Positions 33,561 through 42,171 of a DNA stretch of 64,000 nucleotides are shown here, one piece after another; within the stretch, counting starts at the first letter, position 1; each line of letters opens with the position of its first letter. Below the pieces are notes generated by a model, which worked only from the letters and a program-made list of their open reading frames with translations, did no database searches and was not told the origin of the DNA. Source of the stretch: Paenibacillus sp. FSL H8-0332 (GTDB taxonomy: Bacteria; Bacillota; Bacilli; Paenibacillales; Paenibacillaceae); the NCBI RefSeq assembly GCF_037963835.1, contig NZ_CP150145.1, positions 682,001 through 746,000 on the forward strand, given 5' to 3'. A program made the translations under genes and the position numbers.

Positions 33561-35506
33561 ACAGTCTCACCCCGCATCAGTTTCTTTTCTGTAGCTATAA
33601 CCTCTTCTACAGGAATGTAGTAGCCCTGGTCCTTATCGAAGGACATGAAGGCCAGCACGACCAGGATTCCAATCCCGGCGACAATTGCCGGAATCCACAT
33701 GCTGAATACCAGGAAGAAGCCAAGGAAGAAGAAGACTACACCCAATATGAACGGCTTGCCGGTATTGCTTGGCATATGAATCTTGGTGTATTTGGTGTCT
33801 GTATACAGCGGGATATTCTCCTGCTTCGCAGACCATAGAGCATCACGCGTCTCAACCTTAGGCACAATCGCAAAGTTGTAGAGCGGGATCGGGCTGTGCG
33901 TAGCCCATTCGAGCGTCCGGCCATCCCAAGGATCGTTGGTTGTATCTCTTGGCATGTAGCGGGTACTCCAGTAAATATTGTAGACCAGGATCACGAAGCC
34001 GATGGCGAGACCGACAGCCCCGACGAAGCTCAGCATATTGAGCGGACCGAAGCCTGATTCCTTAGAGTAAGTATACAGACGGCGTGTCATTCCCATCAGT
34101 CCCAGGAAGAACATAGGGAAGAAGGTTACGTTAAAGGAAATGATGATCCACCAGAAGGCATGCTTGCCCAGCCGTTCATTCAGGCGGAAGCCGAACACTT
34201 TAGGGAACCAATAGTGGAACCCGGCGATGACGGCGAACACGGCACCCGGAATCAGCACGTAGTGGAAATGCGCAACCAGGAACATCGTGTTGTGATACTG
34301 GTAATCGGCGCTGGCCATCGCCAGCATGACGCCCGTTACTCCGCCGATCGTAAAGATCGGGATAAAGGCTAGAGTATATAGCATCGGGGTCGTGAAGGTA
34401 ATCCTGCCCTTTCGCAGGGTGAATAGCCAGTTGAATATTTTGACCCCGGTAGGTACCGCTATGGCCATCGTTGTGATTGAGAAGAAGCTGTTGACCATGG
34501 CACCTTGACCCATTGTATAGAAATGATGCGCCCATACAAGGAAGGACAGGAGCGAGATGATCAGCATACTGAATACCATGGAGGTATAGCCGTACAGATT
34601 CTTCTTCGAGAAGGTAGCGATAATCTCACTATAAATACCGAAGGCAGGCAGGATAACGATATAGACCTCCGGATGTCCCCAAACCCAGAACAGGTTGGCC
34701 CAGAGCATATCCATCCCGCCGTTGGCCATCGTGAAGAACTGGGAGCCGAAGAGTCGGTCGAACATCATCATCGCCAGCGCTATGGTAAGAACCGGGAAGG
34801 CGAAGACAATAATAACGTTGGTGATGAGTACGGACCAGGTGAACATCGGCATCTTCATCAGCGTCATGCCTGGTGCGCGCATCTTTAGAATCGTTACGAT
34901 AAAGTTAACCCCGGTGATCAGCGTACCGATACCGGATATCTGCAGAGCCAGAGAGTAGTAGTTGTTCCCTACGGTCGGGCTGAATTCAAGACTTGCCAGC
35001 GGGAAGTAGGCTGACCAGCCCGCATCCGGCGAGCCGCCGATGACGAAGGAAATGTTCAGCAGCATGGCGCCCATGAAGAAGAGCCAGAAGCTGACGGCGT
35101 TCAGCCGCGGGAAGGCAACGTCACGTGCACCGATCTGCAGCGGAATGATCACGTTCATCAGACCGATGATGAACGGCATGGCCATGAAGAGAATCATGAT
35201 CAGACCGTGGGTGGTGAAGACCTCATTGTAATGCTGCGCATCGAGGAATTTCATTTCCGGCGCAGCTGTCTGCAGACGCATCATCATCGCATCTACACCG
35301 CCGCGGAACAGCATCAGCAGCGCCGCGAGGATGTACATGATCCCGATTTTTTTGTGGTCAACCGTGGTCAGCCATTCACGCCACAGATAGCCCCATTTCT
35401 TGAAATAGGTAAGCCCTACGAGAATCCCGATGGTTGCCAGTGCAATACTGATCATGGCCCCGTATATCAAGGGTTCGCCGTGAACCTTAAATTTGTCCAA
35501 ATCCAT
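33557..35506 (-). CDS. qoxB: Quinol oxidase subunit I (heme-copper catalytic subunit)
   Basis: This 649-residue polytopic protein keeps all heme-copper ligands: the low-spin heme His in FTTHGLIMILFMAMP, the CuB His-Tyr cross-link pair in WVWGHPEVYIVILP, the HH pair in VWAHHFYTMG, and the HFH heme ligands in VAHFHYVLIPG. It reduces O2 to water with electrons from menaquinol and pumps protons. Length and extra N-terminal helix fit the bo3/aa3-600 quinol oxidases. An AAGGAGCTACC site precedes the start. Confidence 0.96.
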   Translation of the reverse strand: MDLDKFKVHGEPLIYGAMISIALATIGILVGLTYFKKWGYLWREWLTTVDHKKIGIMYILAALLMLFRGGVDAMMMRLQTAAPEMKFLDAQHYNEVFTTHGLIMILFMAMPFIIGLMNVIIPLQIGARDVAFPRLNAVSFWLFFMGAMLLNISFVIGGSPDAGWSAYFPLASLEFSPTVGNNYYSLALQISGIGTLITGVNFIVTILKMRAPGMTLMKMPMFTWSVLITNVIIVFAFPVLTIALAMMMFDRLFGSQFFTMANGGMDMLWANLFWVWGHPEVYIVILPAFGIYSEIIATFSKKNLYGYTSMVFSMLIISLLSFLVWAHHFYTMGQGAMVNSFFSITTMAIAVPTGVKIFNWLFTLRKGRITFTTPMLYTLAFIPIFTIGGVTGVMLAMASADYQYHNTMFLVAHFHYVLIPGAVFAVIAGFHYWFPKVFGFRLNERLGKHAFWWIIISFNVTFFPMFFLGLMGMTRRLYTYSKESGFGPLNMLSFVGAVGLAIGFVILVYNIYWSTRYMPRDTTNDPWDGRTLEWATHSPIPLYNFAIVPKVETRDALWSAKQENIPLYTDTKYTKIHMPSNTGKPFILGVVFFFLGFFLVFSMWIPAIVAGIGILVVLAFMSFDKDQGYYIPVEEVIATEKKLMRGETV

Positions 35507-35550
35507 TAGGGTAGCTCCTTTCAGTGTGTTGCATTAGGCTCTTCAGAGAG

Positions 35551-36567
35551 CTAGTGTCCTTCATGTGTGCTTTCATCCACCGGGGAGCTGGGCAGCGGCT
35601 GATCGACTTCCGGATCAGGCTTGCTGTCGAATTCCGTTCCGCTGGACGGCTCGGGAGACGGATGGATTTCCTTGTTATCCTGATGCTCCTGATTGCCGTT
35701 GTCCATATCCATCTCTTTGCCGCCACCGCTCATATGCTCGCCGTGGTCTCCAGGAGGCGGGCTGAACTCCAGATGAGTGGAGGAATACGTTTTGCGTCCG
35801 AGGTAATCCGTGGCCAGCAGGCCCTTGAATTCTTCCTCAGTCAGCTTAGGCGCAGTTTCCTTTACTTCCTTCACCCAGTCCTCGTAACCCTTGTTACTCA
35901 GGACAAGCGCTTCGAATTCCATGTGGGCAAAGCCTTTACCGCTGAAGTTCGCATTTTTCCCGATATAAGAGCCTTCGGTATCTGCGGACAGATGAAGCGT
36001 TGTCAGCATGTCGCTCATGGCGTACTTTTGACCGGCAAGCTGTGGAATCCAGAGACTGGTAATGGTGCCGAATGAGTACATTCTGAATTCTACCGCACGA
36101 TGCACCGGCATATTCACGTAGTTAACCGTCTCGATCCCTTCCTCAGGGTAGCTGAAATGCCATTTCCAGTTGGAAGAGGAAGCATAGATGACCAGCGGAG
36201 TCTGATCTTGATAGTCCGCAGCCACATTCTCCACTTCGTTAGTCGTCTTGACGGTAACAACGGACAAGAAGGCTACGATAATAATCGGGATGATAATCCA
36301 GATGGCCTCCAGTACCTTGTTGCCTTCCTCATGTTCAGGGATGTAGCCCTCATTACTCTTCTTCGCACGATATTTCACCAGTACAAAGATATACAGAATG
36401 TAGACAACAGCCAGAACCCCGAGCATAACAAGAATAGAGAGCAAGATGGTGTCAGATAACGTCCTTGCAGACGGCCCCTTCGGGTTCAGAACAGCGATTG
36501 AGCTGCATCCCGGCAGGAGAAGGATCAGGCTTAGAAACAAAGCGTATAACGGTCCCTTTTTTTTCAT
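35551..36567 (-). CDS. qoxA: Quinol oxidase subunit II (lipoprotein)
   Basis: This 338-residue protein has a lipobox (LILLLPGC), two membrane helices and a cupredoxin-like domain (SSNWKWHFSYPEEGIETVNYVNMPVHR). The Cys/His copper-A ligands of cytochrome c oxidases are absent, as expected for a quinol oxidase. The last ~60 residues are an unusual Asp/His/Pro/Ser-rich low-complexity tail ending THEGH. It is the first gene of the operon and has a GGAAGGAG site. Confidence 0.93.
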   Translation of the reverse strand: MKKKGPLYALFLSLILLLPGCSSIAVLNPKGPSARTLSDTILLSILVMLGVLAVVYILYIFVLVKYRAKKSNEGYIPEHEEGNKVLEAIWIIIPIIIVAFLSVVTVKTTNEVENVAADYQDQTPLVIYASSSNWKWHFSYPEEGIETVNYVNMPVHRAVEFRMYSFGTITSLWIPQLAGQKYAMSDMLTTLHLSADTEGSYIGKNANFSGKGFAHMEFEALVLSNKGYEDWVKEVKETAPKLTEEEFKGLLATDYLGRKTYSSTHLEFSPPPGDHGEHMSGGGKEMDMDNGNQEHQDNKEIHPSPEPSSGTEFDSKPDPEVDQPLPSSPVDESTHEGH

Positions 36568-37066
36568 ATAGAACTCCTTCCTTCAATACTACTTTTCATT
36601 CGCCGTTCATTAACGGGAGTACATTGATCTGTATCTATAGTAAGAACTACTTACCCATAATGCAAAATACATATTTTGTATAAAAGTATAAAAAAGACCT
36701 TAAAAATGGCGAACAAGTTAAATATGTGTGATCAAATTGTTACAGCTATCTAAGAGTATGATAAAGATCACTGTAGTGGCGCACTTTAGCTAATTTTAAG
36801 GTTGTTCAATTTTTGTTCAAAATTCCGATATTGTTATTAATATTGTCACAATTATTCTGCGCCAAAAACCGCTGATTTAACCGCCCAGCGCCTGGTGTGA
36901 CAGCATTCGACGATTATTGCGTTCTTTCTGAAAATACTAGCGCAACCTCATTTATCATTGCATAAGAGTGACAATTTCTTAGCTTGCGGTTACAATCTCT
37001 CAAATTACGTTAATTGTATATGTGATAAAGTGATAGACAAATATACATAGATTGGAGACTGCTGCT
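36568..37066. other. Divergent intergenic region upstream of qoxA and the deacetylase gene
   Basis: This AT-rich ~500 bp presumably carries both promoters. The only clear structure is an imperfect inverted repeat at 36830-36852, ATTGT-N13-ACAAT, listed separately. No small gene was supported. Confidence 0.6.
36830..36852. promoter_or_regulatory. Imperfect inverted repeat, possible redox-regulator operator
   Basis: ATTGTTATTAA and TATTGTCACAAT form an imperfect palindrome with outer arms ATTGT/ACAAT. Rex-like sites have TTGTGA...TCACAA arms, so the match is partial. It lies ~260 bases from qoxA. Confidence 0.25.
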
Positions 37067-38212
37067 GTGCGTATCAAGAAAACTCTGCTTTTATTCATGT
37101 CTTTATTCCTAATTATGGGGCTTGTGCAGGTCCCGGCTAACGCCAAAGCTGCTAGCACTACACTTAAACTCGGAGTCAACGATAAATTAAGTGCGATTGA
37201 AGCTGTATCCGTAAAAGGCACCTATTATGTACCGCTGCGTAAGCTTGCGGATGAGCTGAAATGGACCCTTACCGGGCTGACGGACGGTATTCACGTAGCT
37301 GGCGGAACTGGTTCGCTTACCCTGCTGAGCAAGGACGGGGGTGCGGTGCTCAAAGACGGCACGACCGTGCCTATGAGCACTTTTGTGCAGGACGGCAACC
37401 TCATGGCTCCACTGAAGGTCAGCGCATACCTTGGGTATAGCATTTCCTATGCGGGAGATAAATATTTACTTCGGGTGAAGGACGGCTCGGCGCAGCTTAC
37501 CGATGCAGCCTATACCGATAAATATGCTGCCGAGCTGAAGCCGAAGGCTCCAGTGGTTCCAGTGACTCCTGTCACTCCGGCTGAGCCGGGCAAACCGGGC
37601 CGGACCGTATACCTGACCTTCGACGATGGCCCGTCGGCAACAACTGGCGAGCTGCTGGATATCCTGCACAAATATGACGTACAGGCAACCTTCTTCATGC
37701 TGGGGAACAACATGAATGAGCATCCCGCCCAGGTGAAGCGGATTGCGAAGGAAGGGTATGGCTTGGCGCTGCATGGCGTGACCCACCGCAAGGAGAAGTT
37801 CTATGCCTCTCCTGCAGCGGCGCTAGCCGAGATGTCAGGGGCCAATGCGACACTGAAGAAGCTGACGGGAGTCAGCACCACTCTGATCCGTACGCCCTAC
37901 GGAAGTAAGCCTTATTTCACCAAGTCCTTCCGCGATAAAGTCCTGACGCAGGGATATCATCTCTGGGACTGGAACGTGGATTCCTATGACTGGAAATACA
38001 AACAGAACAGCGACAGAATCTATAACACCGTAATGGATCAGGTGAATAAGCTGAAGGCGTCCAAGACCAACCCGGTAATTCTGATGCATGACCAGAAGGC
38101 TACACTCAAGGTGCTGCCGCGTATTCTGGAGAAGCTGAAGAAGGAAGGCTATACCTTCAAGCTCATTACGAAGGATATGGAGCCGCTCAACTTCTGGAAG
38201 GATAAACGCTGA
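37067..38212 (+). CDS. Secreted polysaccharide deacetylase with N-terminal stalk domain
   Basis: The start is taken as the GTG at 37067, 9 bases after TTGGAG, giving 381 residues with a signal peptide (about 1-29). Residues 30-135 are a copper-amine-oxidase-N-like stalk domain (YYVPLRKLADELKWTL). A NodB domain follows with TFDDGPS (metal Asp pair), HGVTH (metal His pair), RTPYGS, WDWNVDSYDW and ILMHD. It likely N-deacetylates peptidoglycan or another wall polysaccharide outside the cell. Confidence 0.9.
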   Translation: MRIKKTLLLFMSLFLIMGLVQVPANAKAASTTLKLGVNDKLSAIEAVSVKGTYYVPLRKLADELKWTLTGLTDGIHVAGGTGSLTLLSKDGGAVLKDGTTVPMSTFVQDGNLMAPLKVSAYLGYSISYAGDKYLLRVKDGSAQLTDAAYTDKYAAELKPKAPVVPVTPVTPAEPGKPGRTVYLTFDDGPSATTGELLDILHKYDVQATFFMLGNNMNEHPAQVKRIAKEGYGLALHGVTHRKEKFYASPAAALAEMSGANATLKKLTGVSTTLIRTPYGSKPYFTKSFRDKVLTQGYHLWDWNVDSYDWKYKQNSDRIYNTVMDQVNKLKASKTNPVILMHDQKATLKVLPRILEKLKKEGYTFKLITKDMEPLNFWKDKR

Positions 38213-38231
38213 TCCGTAAGGGTCAATAGAG

Positions 38232-38274
38232 AAGAGCAAGCTGCGGGGTACTCTGCGGGCTTGCTCTTTTTTTG
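38232..38274 (+). terminator. Rho-independent terminator after the deacetylase gene
   Basis: AAGAGCAAGC pairs with GCTTGCTCTT, then seven T residues. It also sits downstream of the minus-strand tetR gene and can serve both. Confidence 0.85.
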
Positions 38275-38302
38275 GCGAAAATGTAAAGAGAAAACGCTGC
38301 TG

Positions 38303-38920
38303 TTACTTGTACAGATATTGCACCAGCATATGAACCAGCTCTGATTTCAGCCGGTCCACAGCGATTCGCTGCGGCGAGAAGGAGATGAAGTCCACAATCG
38401 CGCTCACAGACTCGAACACAATGATCGACGCTGCCTCCGTATCTTCGGTCTTCAATTCATCCTGCCCCATCTGAAGATAGGTCAGCGTCTTGAGCCGGCC
38501 TGTCTCGTACTGGGCATCCATCAACTGCTTGATGGCCTCATCACTGTGATACATAATGCTTAGATCCTTGTGATACCCGATAAAAGCCTTATGCGCGAGC
38601 AGAAGCGTATCTATCAGATGCAGGATCAGGTCCGTACGTTCGATCGTATTGAAATTAATCTCAGACATTGAATCCTCGATTCTGGCAAGCAGCTCATCCC
38701 CGTACATGTGGAGCACCTCTATGAATACGGCCCTTTTATCCACAAAATAGGAGTAGAAGCTCCCGGTCGAGACCCCGGCGGCGGCGGCAATCTCCTTCGT
38801 GTTCGTCTGATAGAAGCCCTTGTCCGAGAACAGCTGCATCGCGGCCCGGATAATGGCTTCCTTCGTTCTAATACTGCGCTCCTGCTGCGGAGTTCTAATC
38901 TTGTCCTCTGTTTCACCCAT
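38303..38920 (-). CDS. TetR-family repressor
   Basis: This 205-residue protein has an N-terminal helix-turn-helix (TKEIAAAAGVSTGSFYSYFVDKRAVF, about 41-66) and a helical ligand domain. It is divergent from the MFS exporter gene at 39077, with three operator-like palindromes between them, so it very probably represses the exporter and itself until a drug-like inducer binds. A strong minus-strand promoter is visible (separate entry). Confidence 0.92.
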   Translation of the reverse strand: MGETEDKIRTPQQERSIRTKEAIIRAAMQLFSDKGFYQTNTKEIAAAAGVSTGSFYSYFVDKRAVFIEVLHMYGDELLARIEDSMSEINFNTIERTDLILHLIDTLLLAHKAFIGYHKDLSIMYHSDEAIKQLMDAQYETGRLKTLTYLQMGQDELKTEDTEAASIIVFESVSAIVDFISFSPQRIAVDRLKSELVHMLVQYLYK

Positions 38921-38946
38921 ATCGTAAGGTCCCCCTCATAGTACAG

Positions 38947-38975
38947 ATTGTAGTGGAGCGGTTTTGAGCTGTCAA
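38947..38975 (-). promoter_or_regulatory. Promoter of the tetR gene
   Basis: Read on the minus strand: TTGACA, 17 bases, TACAAT. This is near consensus and 27 bases upstream of the tetR start codon. Confidence 0.75.
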
Positions 38976-38982
38976 TGAAAGT

Positions 38983-38996
38983 TGAACTATAGTTCA
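38983..38996. promoter_or_regulatory. TetR-type operator 1
   Basis: This is the perfect palindrome TGAACTATAGTTCA, just upstream of the tetR -35. It is the best of three related sites in the divergent region. Confidence 0.75.
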
Positions 38997-39005
38997 TTTT
39001 TTCGA

Positions 39006-39035
39006 TTGACAAATATGAACTATGGTTCATATAAT
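39006..39035 (+). promoter_or_regulatory. Exporter promoter with embedded operator 2
   Basis: TTGACA, 18 bases, TATAAT. The spacer holds ATGAACTATGGTTCAT (39015-39030), so a bound repressor would block RNA polymerase directly. Confidence 0.8.
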
Positions 39036-39042
39036 TTGAATA

Positions 39043-39056
39043 TGAACTCTATTTCA
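39043..39056. promoter_or_regulatory. TetR-type operator 3
   Basis: TGAACTCTATTTCA is a diverged copy of the operator palindrome, near the expected transcript start of the exporter gene. Confidence 0.55.
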
Positions 39057-39076
39057 TATTTCGGAGGATGATGAAG

Positions 39077-40525
39077 ATGGGGATTGGAATGCGCAGAGCT
39101 TTATCTTTTACGGCGATTGTACTGGGCTTTTTCATGGCGCTGCTGGATACGACCATTATTAATATTGCCTTGCCGGAGATGACACGCCAGTTCGGCGGCA
39201 GTGTGTCACAGGTCTCCTGGGTGATGAACGGCTATAACCTGGCATTTGCAGTGTTCATCCTGACTGCTTCGCGCCTGGCCGATCAATTCGGACGGAAGAA
39301 GGTGTTTCTCATTGGAGTGGGGCTGTTCACCCTGAGTTCCCTGCTGGCCGGACTCTCCACTTCCCTTGGCATGCTGATTCTGTTCAGGGTCATTCAAGGC
39401 TTGGCGGGAGCGATTATTGTGCCGGTTACGATTCCGCTGAGCACCACTACCTTTCCCAAAGAAATGCACGGACTGATTATAGGCATATGGGGGGCCGTCT
39501 CGGGAGTGGCTGCGGCAAGCGGTCCGGCACTTGGGGGAATTCTGACACAGAAGCTGAGCTGGGAGTGGATTTTTTTTGTGAACGTACCGCTTGGGCTGCT
39601 GAGCATAGGGCTGACCGCTATGTTCATTCAGGAGTCACGGGATGATTCAGCAGGGCGGTCCATAGACTATGGCGGAATGCTGGGGATTACGGGAGGGATG
39701 TTCTGCATTACATATGCTCTGATTAAAGTGCAGGATTTCGGCTGGAGCTCGCGCCCGTTCCTGGGTCTGACGGCTGCGGGGCTGCTGTTTCTGGTGTTCT
39801 TTTTTCTTACGCAGTATAAGGGGAAAGAACCGATGCTGCCCCTGTCCCTGCTGAAAATCAGAGCCTTCAACAGTACCTCAGTATCGATGATCGTGCTGGG
39901 GGCGGCGCTGATGAATATTTCACTGCTGACCTCCTTTTATCTGACCCGGGTGATGGGGGTCTCGGAGCTGAGGGCAGGGCTTGTCCTCTCAACTATGGCC
40001 TTGGGCTCCATCGCCAGCTCAGCTGTATCCGGGCCGCTGTCTGCGAAATATGGCAGCCGTCTGTTCGCCGCAGCGGGAATGGTGCTGATTGGCGGTGCTA
40101 CCTATTCCATGAGCGGACTTGAGGCCGATTCTACGCTGGGTGCGGTGATGCTCCGGCTTGCAGTGACTGGCTTTGGCGTGGGACTCTCAATGGCGCCTGT
40201 GATGTCATCGGCGATCCGGGTCGTTCCTGAAGATAAGGTGGGCATAGCCTCGGGGGTGACGAATATGGCAAAGGCGCTGGGGAGTGTGCTCGGTGTGGCC
40301 ATCATCGTCACTGTGCTTCAGCATAATACTACCCAGGAGCTGGGCGCGGCGAACTCCGCAGGCACAGAGGCGGGGGCCGGGGTAATAAGACAGCAGCAGG
40401 CGGCTGTGGATGCGTTCAGTCAGACCTATAAGTTTGCAGGCTACCTGCTGCTCCCGGGTATAGGCGCTGCCCTGTTCAGCGATGAACGCAGACAGCGGCG
40501 GAGCAGCAGTGTCCATGTTCAATAG
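39077..40525 (+). CDS. DHA2-family (EmrB/QacA-type) multidrug MFS exporter
   Basis: The ATG at 39077 fits the GGAGG site at 39063-39067 better than the ATG at 39068. The 482-residue protein has about 14 hydrophobic segments and the family motifs LLDTTIINIALPEM (helix 1), ADQFGRKKVFL (motif A) and GVAAASGPALGGIL (motif C). It would expel toxic compounds using the proton gradient. It is controlled by the divergent TetR gene. Confidence 0.92.
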   Translation: MGIGMRRALSFTAIVLGFFMALLDTTIINIALPEMTRQFGGSVSQVSWVMNGYNLAFAVFILTASRLADQFGRKKVFLIGVGLFTLSSLLAGLSTSLGMLILFRVIQGLAGAIIVPVTIPLSTTTFPKEMHGLIIGIWGAVSGVAAASGPALGGILTQKLSWEWIFFVNVPLGLLSIGLTAMFIQESRDDSAGRSIDYGGMLGITGGMFCITYALIKVQDFGWSSRPFLGLTAAGLLFLVFFFLTQYKGKEPMLPLSLLKIRAFNSTSVSMIVLGAALMNISLLTSFYLTRVMGVSELRAGLVLSTMALGSIASSAVSGPLSAKYGSRLFAAAGMVLIGGATYSMSGLEADSTLGAVMLRLAVTGFGVGLSMAPVMSSAIRVVPEDKVGIASGVTNMAKALGSVLGVAIIVTVLQHNTTQELGAANSAGTEAGAGVIRQQQAAVDAFSQTYKFAGYLLLPGIGAALFSDERRQRRSSSVHVQ

Positions 40526-40545
40526 AACAGTCCCACTAAGCAATC

Positions 40546-40582
40546 ATAACCCCCATCTGTCCAACAGGCAGGCGGGGGTTAT
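40546..40582 (+). terminator. Hairpin terminator after the exporter gene
   Basis: ATAACCCCC pairs with GGGGGTTAT. The T-run is short, so termination may be moderate. Confidence 0.55.
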
Positions 40583-40659
40583 TGGCGTGACACGCTGAAA
40601 CTCTATAAGACACACTAAAGAATAACAAAAAGCAAAAAGAAGCGGAGGGGAAATTTAGA

Positions 40660-40735
40660 ACTGGAGGAGCGGTAGCGTCCGCCTTTGTATTTGGATTTCT
40701 ACCGCGAAGAGCGGTTCAATCGTTCATCGCAGCGA
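40660..40735. repeat. Dispersed hairpin element, copy 1
   Basis: GCGGTAG (40669) pairs with CTACCGC (40699) around TAGCGTCCGCCTTTGT. The core matches the copy near 45.27 kb at 22 of 26 positions. Confidence 0.6.
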
Positions 40736-40796
40736 CGACTAGGCTTTGAATTCTAATCTTAAGTGCGTCTTATATAGACAAAGTAAAAGTTAATCA

Positions 40797-40838
40797 TTGA
40801 CATTAAACCTCAACTGTATTAATAATAGTAGTACAGTT
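40797..40838 (+). promoter_or_regulatory. Promoter and GntR-type operator of the GntR/ABC operon
   Basis: TTGACA at 40797 is followed by an AT-rich -10 region (TAATAA at 40820). AACTGTA-N13-TACAGTT (40812-40838) is an inverted repeat overlapping the -10, well placed for autorepression by the first gene product. Confidence 0.55.
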
Positions 40839-40886
40839 AACACAGTTTAACGGCCGGATCATAGATCCGAAGAAGGGAGGACTGTC

Positions 40887-41276
40887 ATGTTCGAGTTGGA
40901 TGTACGCAGCCGCAAGCCGATCTATGAGCAGCTGACCGACAAGGTGAAGGAGTTGATTATGCATGGTATTCTGCGGGCGGATGAACAGCTGCCTTCGGTG
41001 CGGGCGTTATCCTCGCAGCTTACCGTGAATCCCAATACGATCCAGAAGGCTTACAGAGAGCTGGAGCGCGAGGGGTATATCTATTCGCTGCAGGGCAAGG
41101 GCAACTTCGTAGCCGCGCTGCAGCAGGGGCAGAGTGAGAGCAAGCGGGCAGAACTGAAGGAAGAACTGCTGCGGCTGATGGCCGAAGCAGTCTACCTCGG
41201 GTTCACGGAGACAGAGATTAGTTCCCTGTACCGCCAGGCGCTGGATATGAGAAGAGAGGAGAGCAGCCATGATTGA
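40887..41276 (+). CDS. GntR-family (YtrA-type) repressor
   Basis: This 129-residue protein has an N-terminal winged helix (IYEQLTDKVKELIMHGILRADEQLPSVRALSSQLTVNPNTIQKAYRELEREG, in parts) and only ~50 more residues, the short form found in YtrA regulators that control ABC exporters. It has a GGGAGG site, and the stop overlaps the ATPase gene by 8 bases. It probably senses cell-envelope stress and represses its own operon. Confidence 0.92.
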   Translation: MFELDVRSRKPIYEQLTDKVKELIMHGILRADEQLPSVRALSSQLTVNPNTIQKAYRELEREGYIYSLQGKGNFVAALQQGQSESKRAELKEELLRLMAEAVYLGFTETEISSLYRQALDMRREESSHD

Positions 41277-42171
41277 GATACGCGGAGTGAGCAAGATTTT
41301 TCAGGAGGAAAAGGCTGTGAACGGCCTCTCGCTGACAGTACCCAAGGGGGCCATCTACGGATTGCTGGGATCTAACGGGGCAGGTAAAACAACGCTTCTT
41401 AAGATGCTTGCGGGCATCTATCGTCCAGATACAGGAAGTGTCGAGGTAGGCGGGCAGCCCGTCTATGAATCACCGGAGGTGAAGCGCAGTCTGTTCTTCA
41501 TGCCGGATAGCCCATACTTCTTCCAGCAGGCTACGATGAAGAGTATGGCGGAATTCTACCGCTCGATCTATACACAGTGGAGTCAAAAAAGGTATGAGGA
41601 GCTGGTTACAGTGTTCCGGCTCGATCCCCGGCGCAGACTCAGCCGCTTCTCCAAGGGGATGCAGCGGCAGGCCGCCTTCCTGCTGGCGCTTAGCTGCATG
41701 CCGGATGCGCTGATTATGGACGAGCCGATCGACGGTCTGGACCCGGTGATGCGCCGCCAGATCAAGAATCTGCTGTTCCAGGAAGTCGCCGAGCGCGAGC
41801 TTACCGTGTTGATCTCCTCGCATAATCTGCGCGAGATTGAGGATCTGTGCGACCATGTCGGCATTATGCATGAGGGAAGGATGCTGGTGGAGAAGGATCT
41901 GGATGATCTGAAGGCCGACACGCACAAGATTCAGGTTGCATTCCGGGATGTGCGTCATGCGGCGGCGCTGGAATCCAAGCTGCAGATTCTCCATCAGGAG
42001 CAGCGGGGAAGCGTCAGCCTGTACATTGTAAAAGGAGAGCGGGAGCGGATCAGTCAGGCCTTTCATGTCTATGACCCGTATGTGTATGACCTGCTTTCGC
42101 TGACGCTGGAAGAAATCTTTATTTACGAAATGGGGGATGCAGGTTATGACGCGCAGCCGATTATTCTTTAA
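41269..42171 (+). CDS. ABC transporter ATP-binding protein
   Basis: This 300-residue ATPase has Walker A GSNGAGKTT, signature-like LSRFSKGMQRQ (a variant of LSGGQ), Walker B ALIMDEPIDGLD and switch His in SSHN. It belongs to the YtrB/CcmA-like exporters. It is sandwiched between the GntR regulator and the permease in one operon with overlapping genes. Confidence 0.93.
   Translation: MIEIRGVSKIFQEEKAVNGLSLTVPKGAIYGLLGSNGAGKTTLLKMLAGIYRPDTGSVEVGGQPVYESPEVKRSLFFMPDSPYFFQQATMKSMAEFYRSIYTQWSQKRYEELVTVFRLDPRRRLSRFSKGMQRQAAFLLALSCMPDALIMDEPIDGLDPVMRRQIKNLLFQEVAERELTVLISSHNLREIEDLCDHVGIMHEGRMLVEKDLDDLKADTHKIQVAFRDVRHAAALESKLQILHQEQRGSVSLYIVKGERERISQAFHVYDPYVYDLLSLTLEEIFIYEMGDAGYDAQPIIL

Larger units (their letters stand above)
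40526..40886. other. Intergenic region with hairpin, dispersed repeat and GntR-operon promoter
   Basis: It holds a terminator-like hairpin (40546-40582), a copy of a dispersed hairpin element also present near 45.25 kb (about 40660-40735), and the promoter/operator of the GntR gene. No coding frame is supported. Confidence 0.7.
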
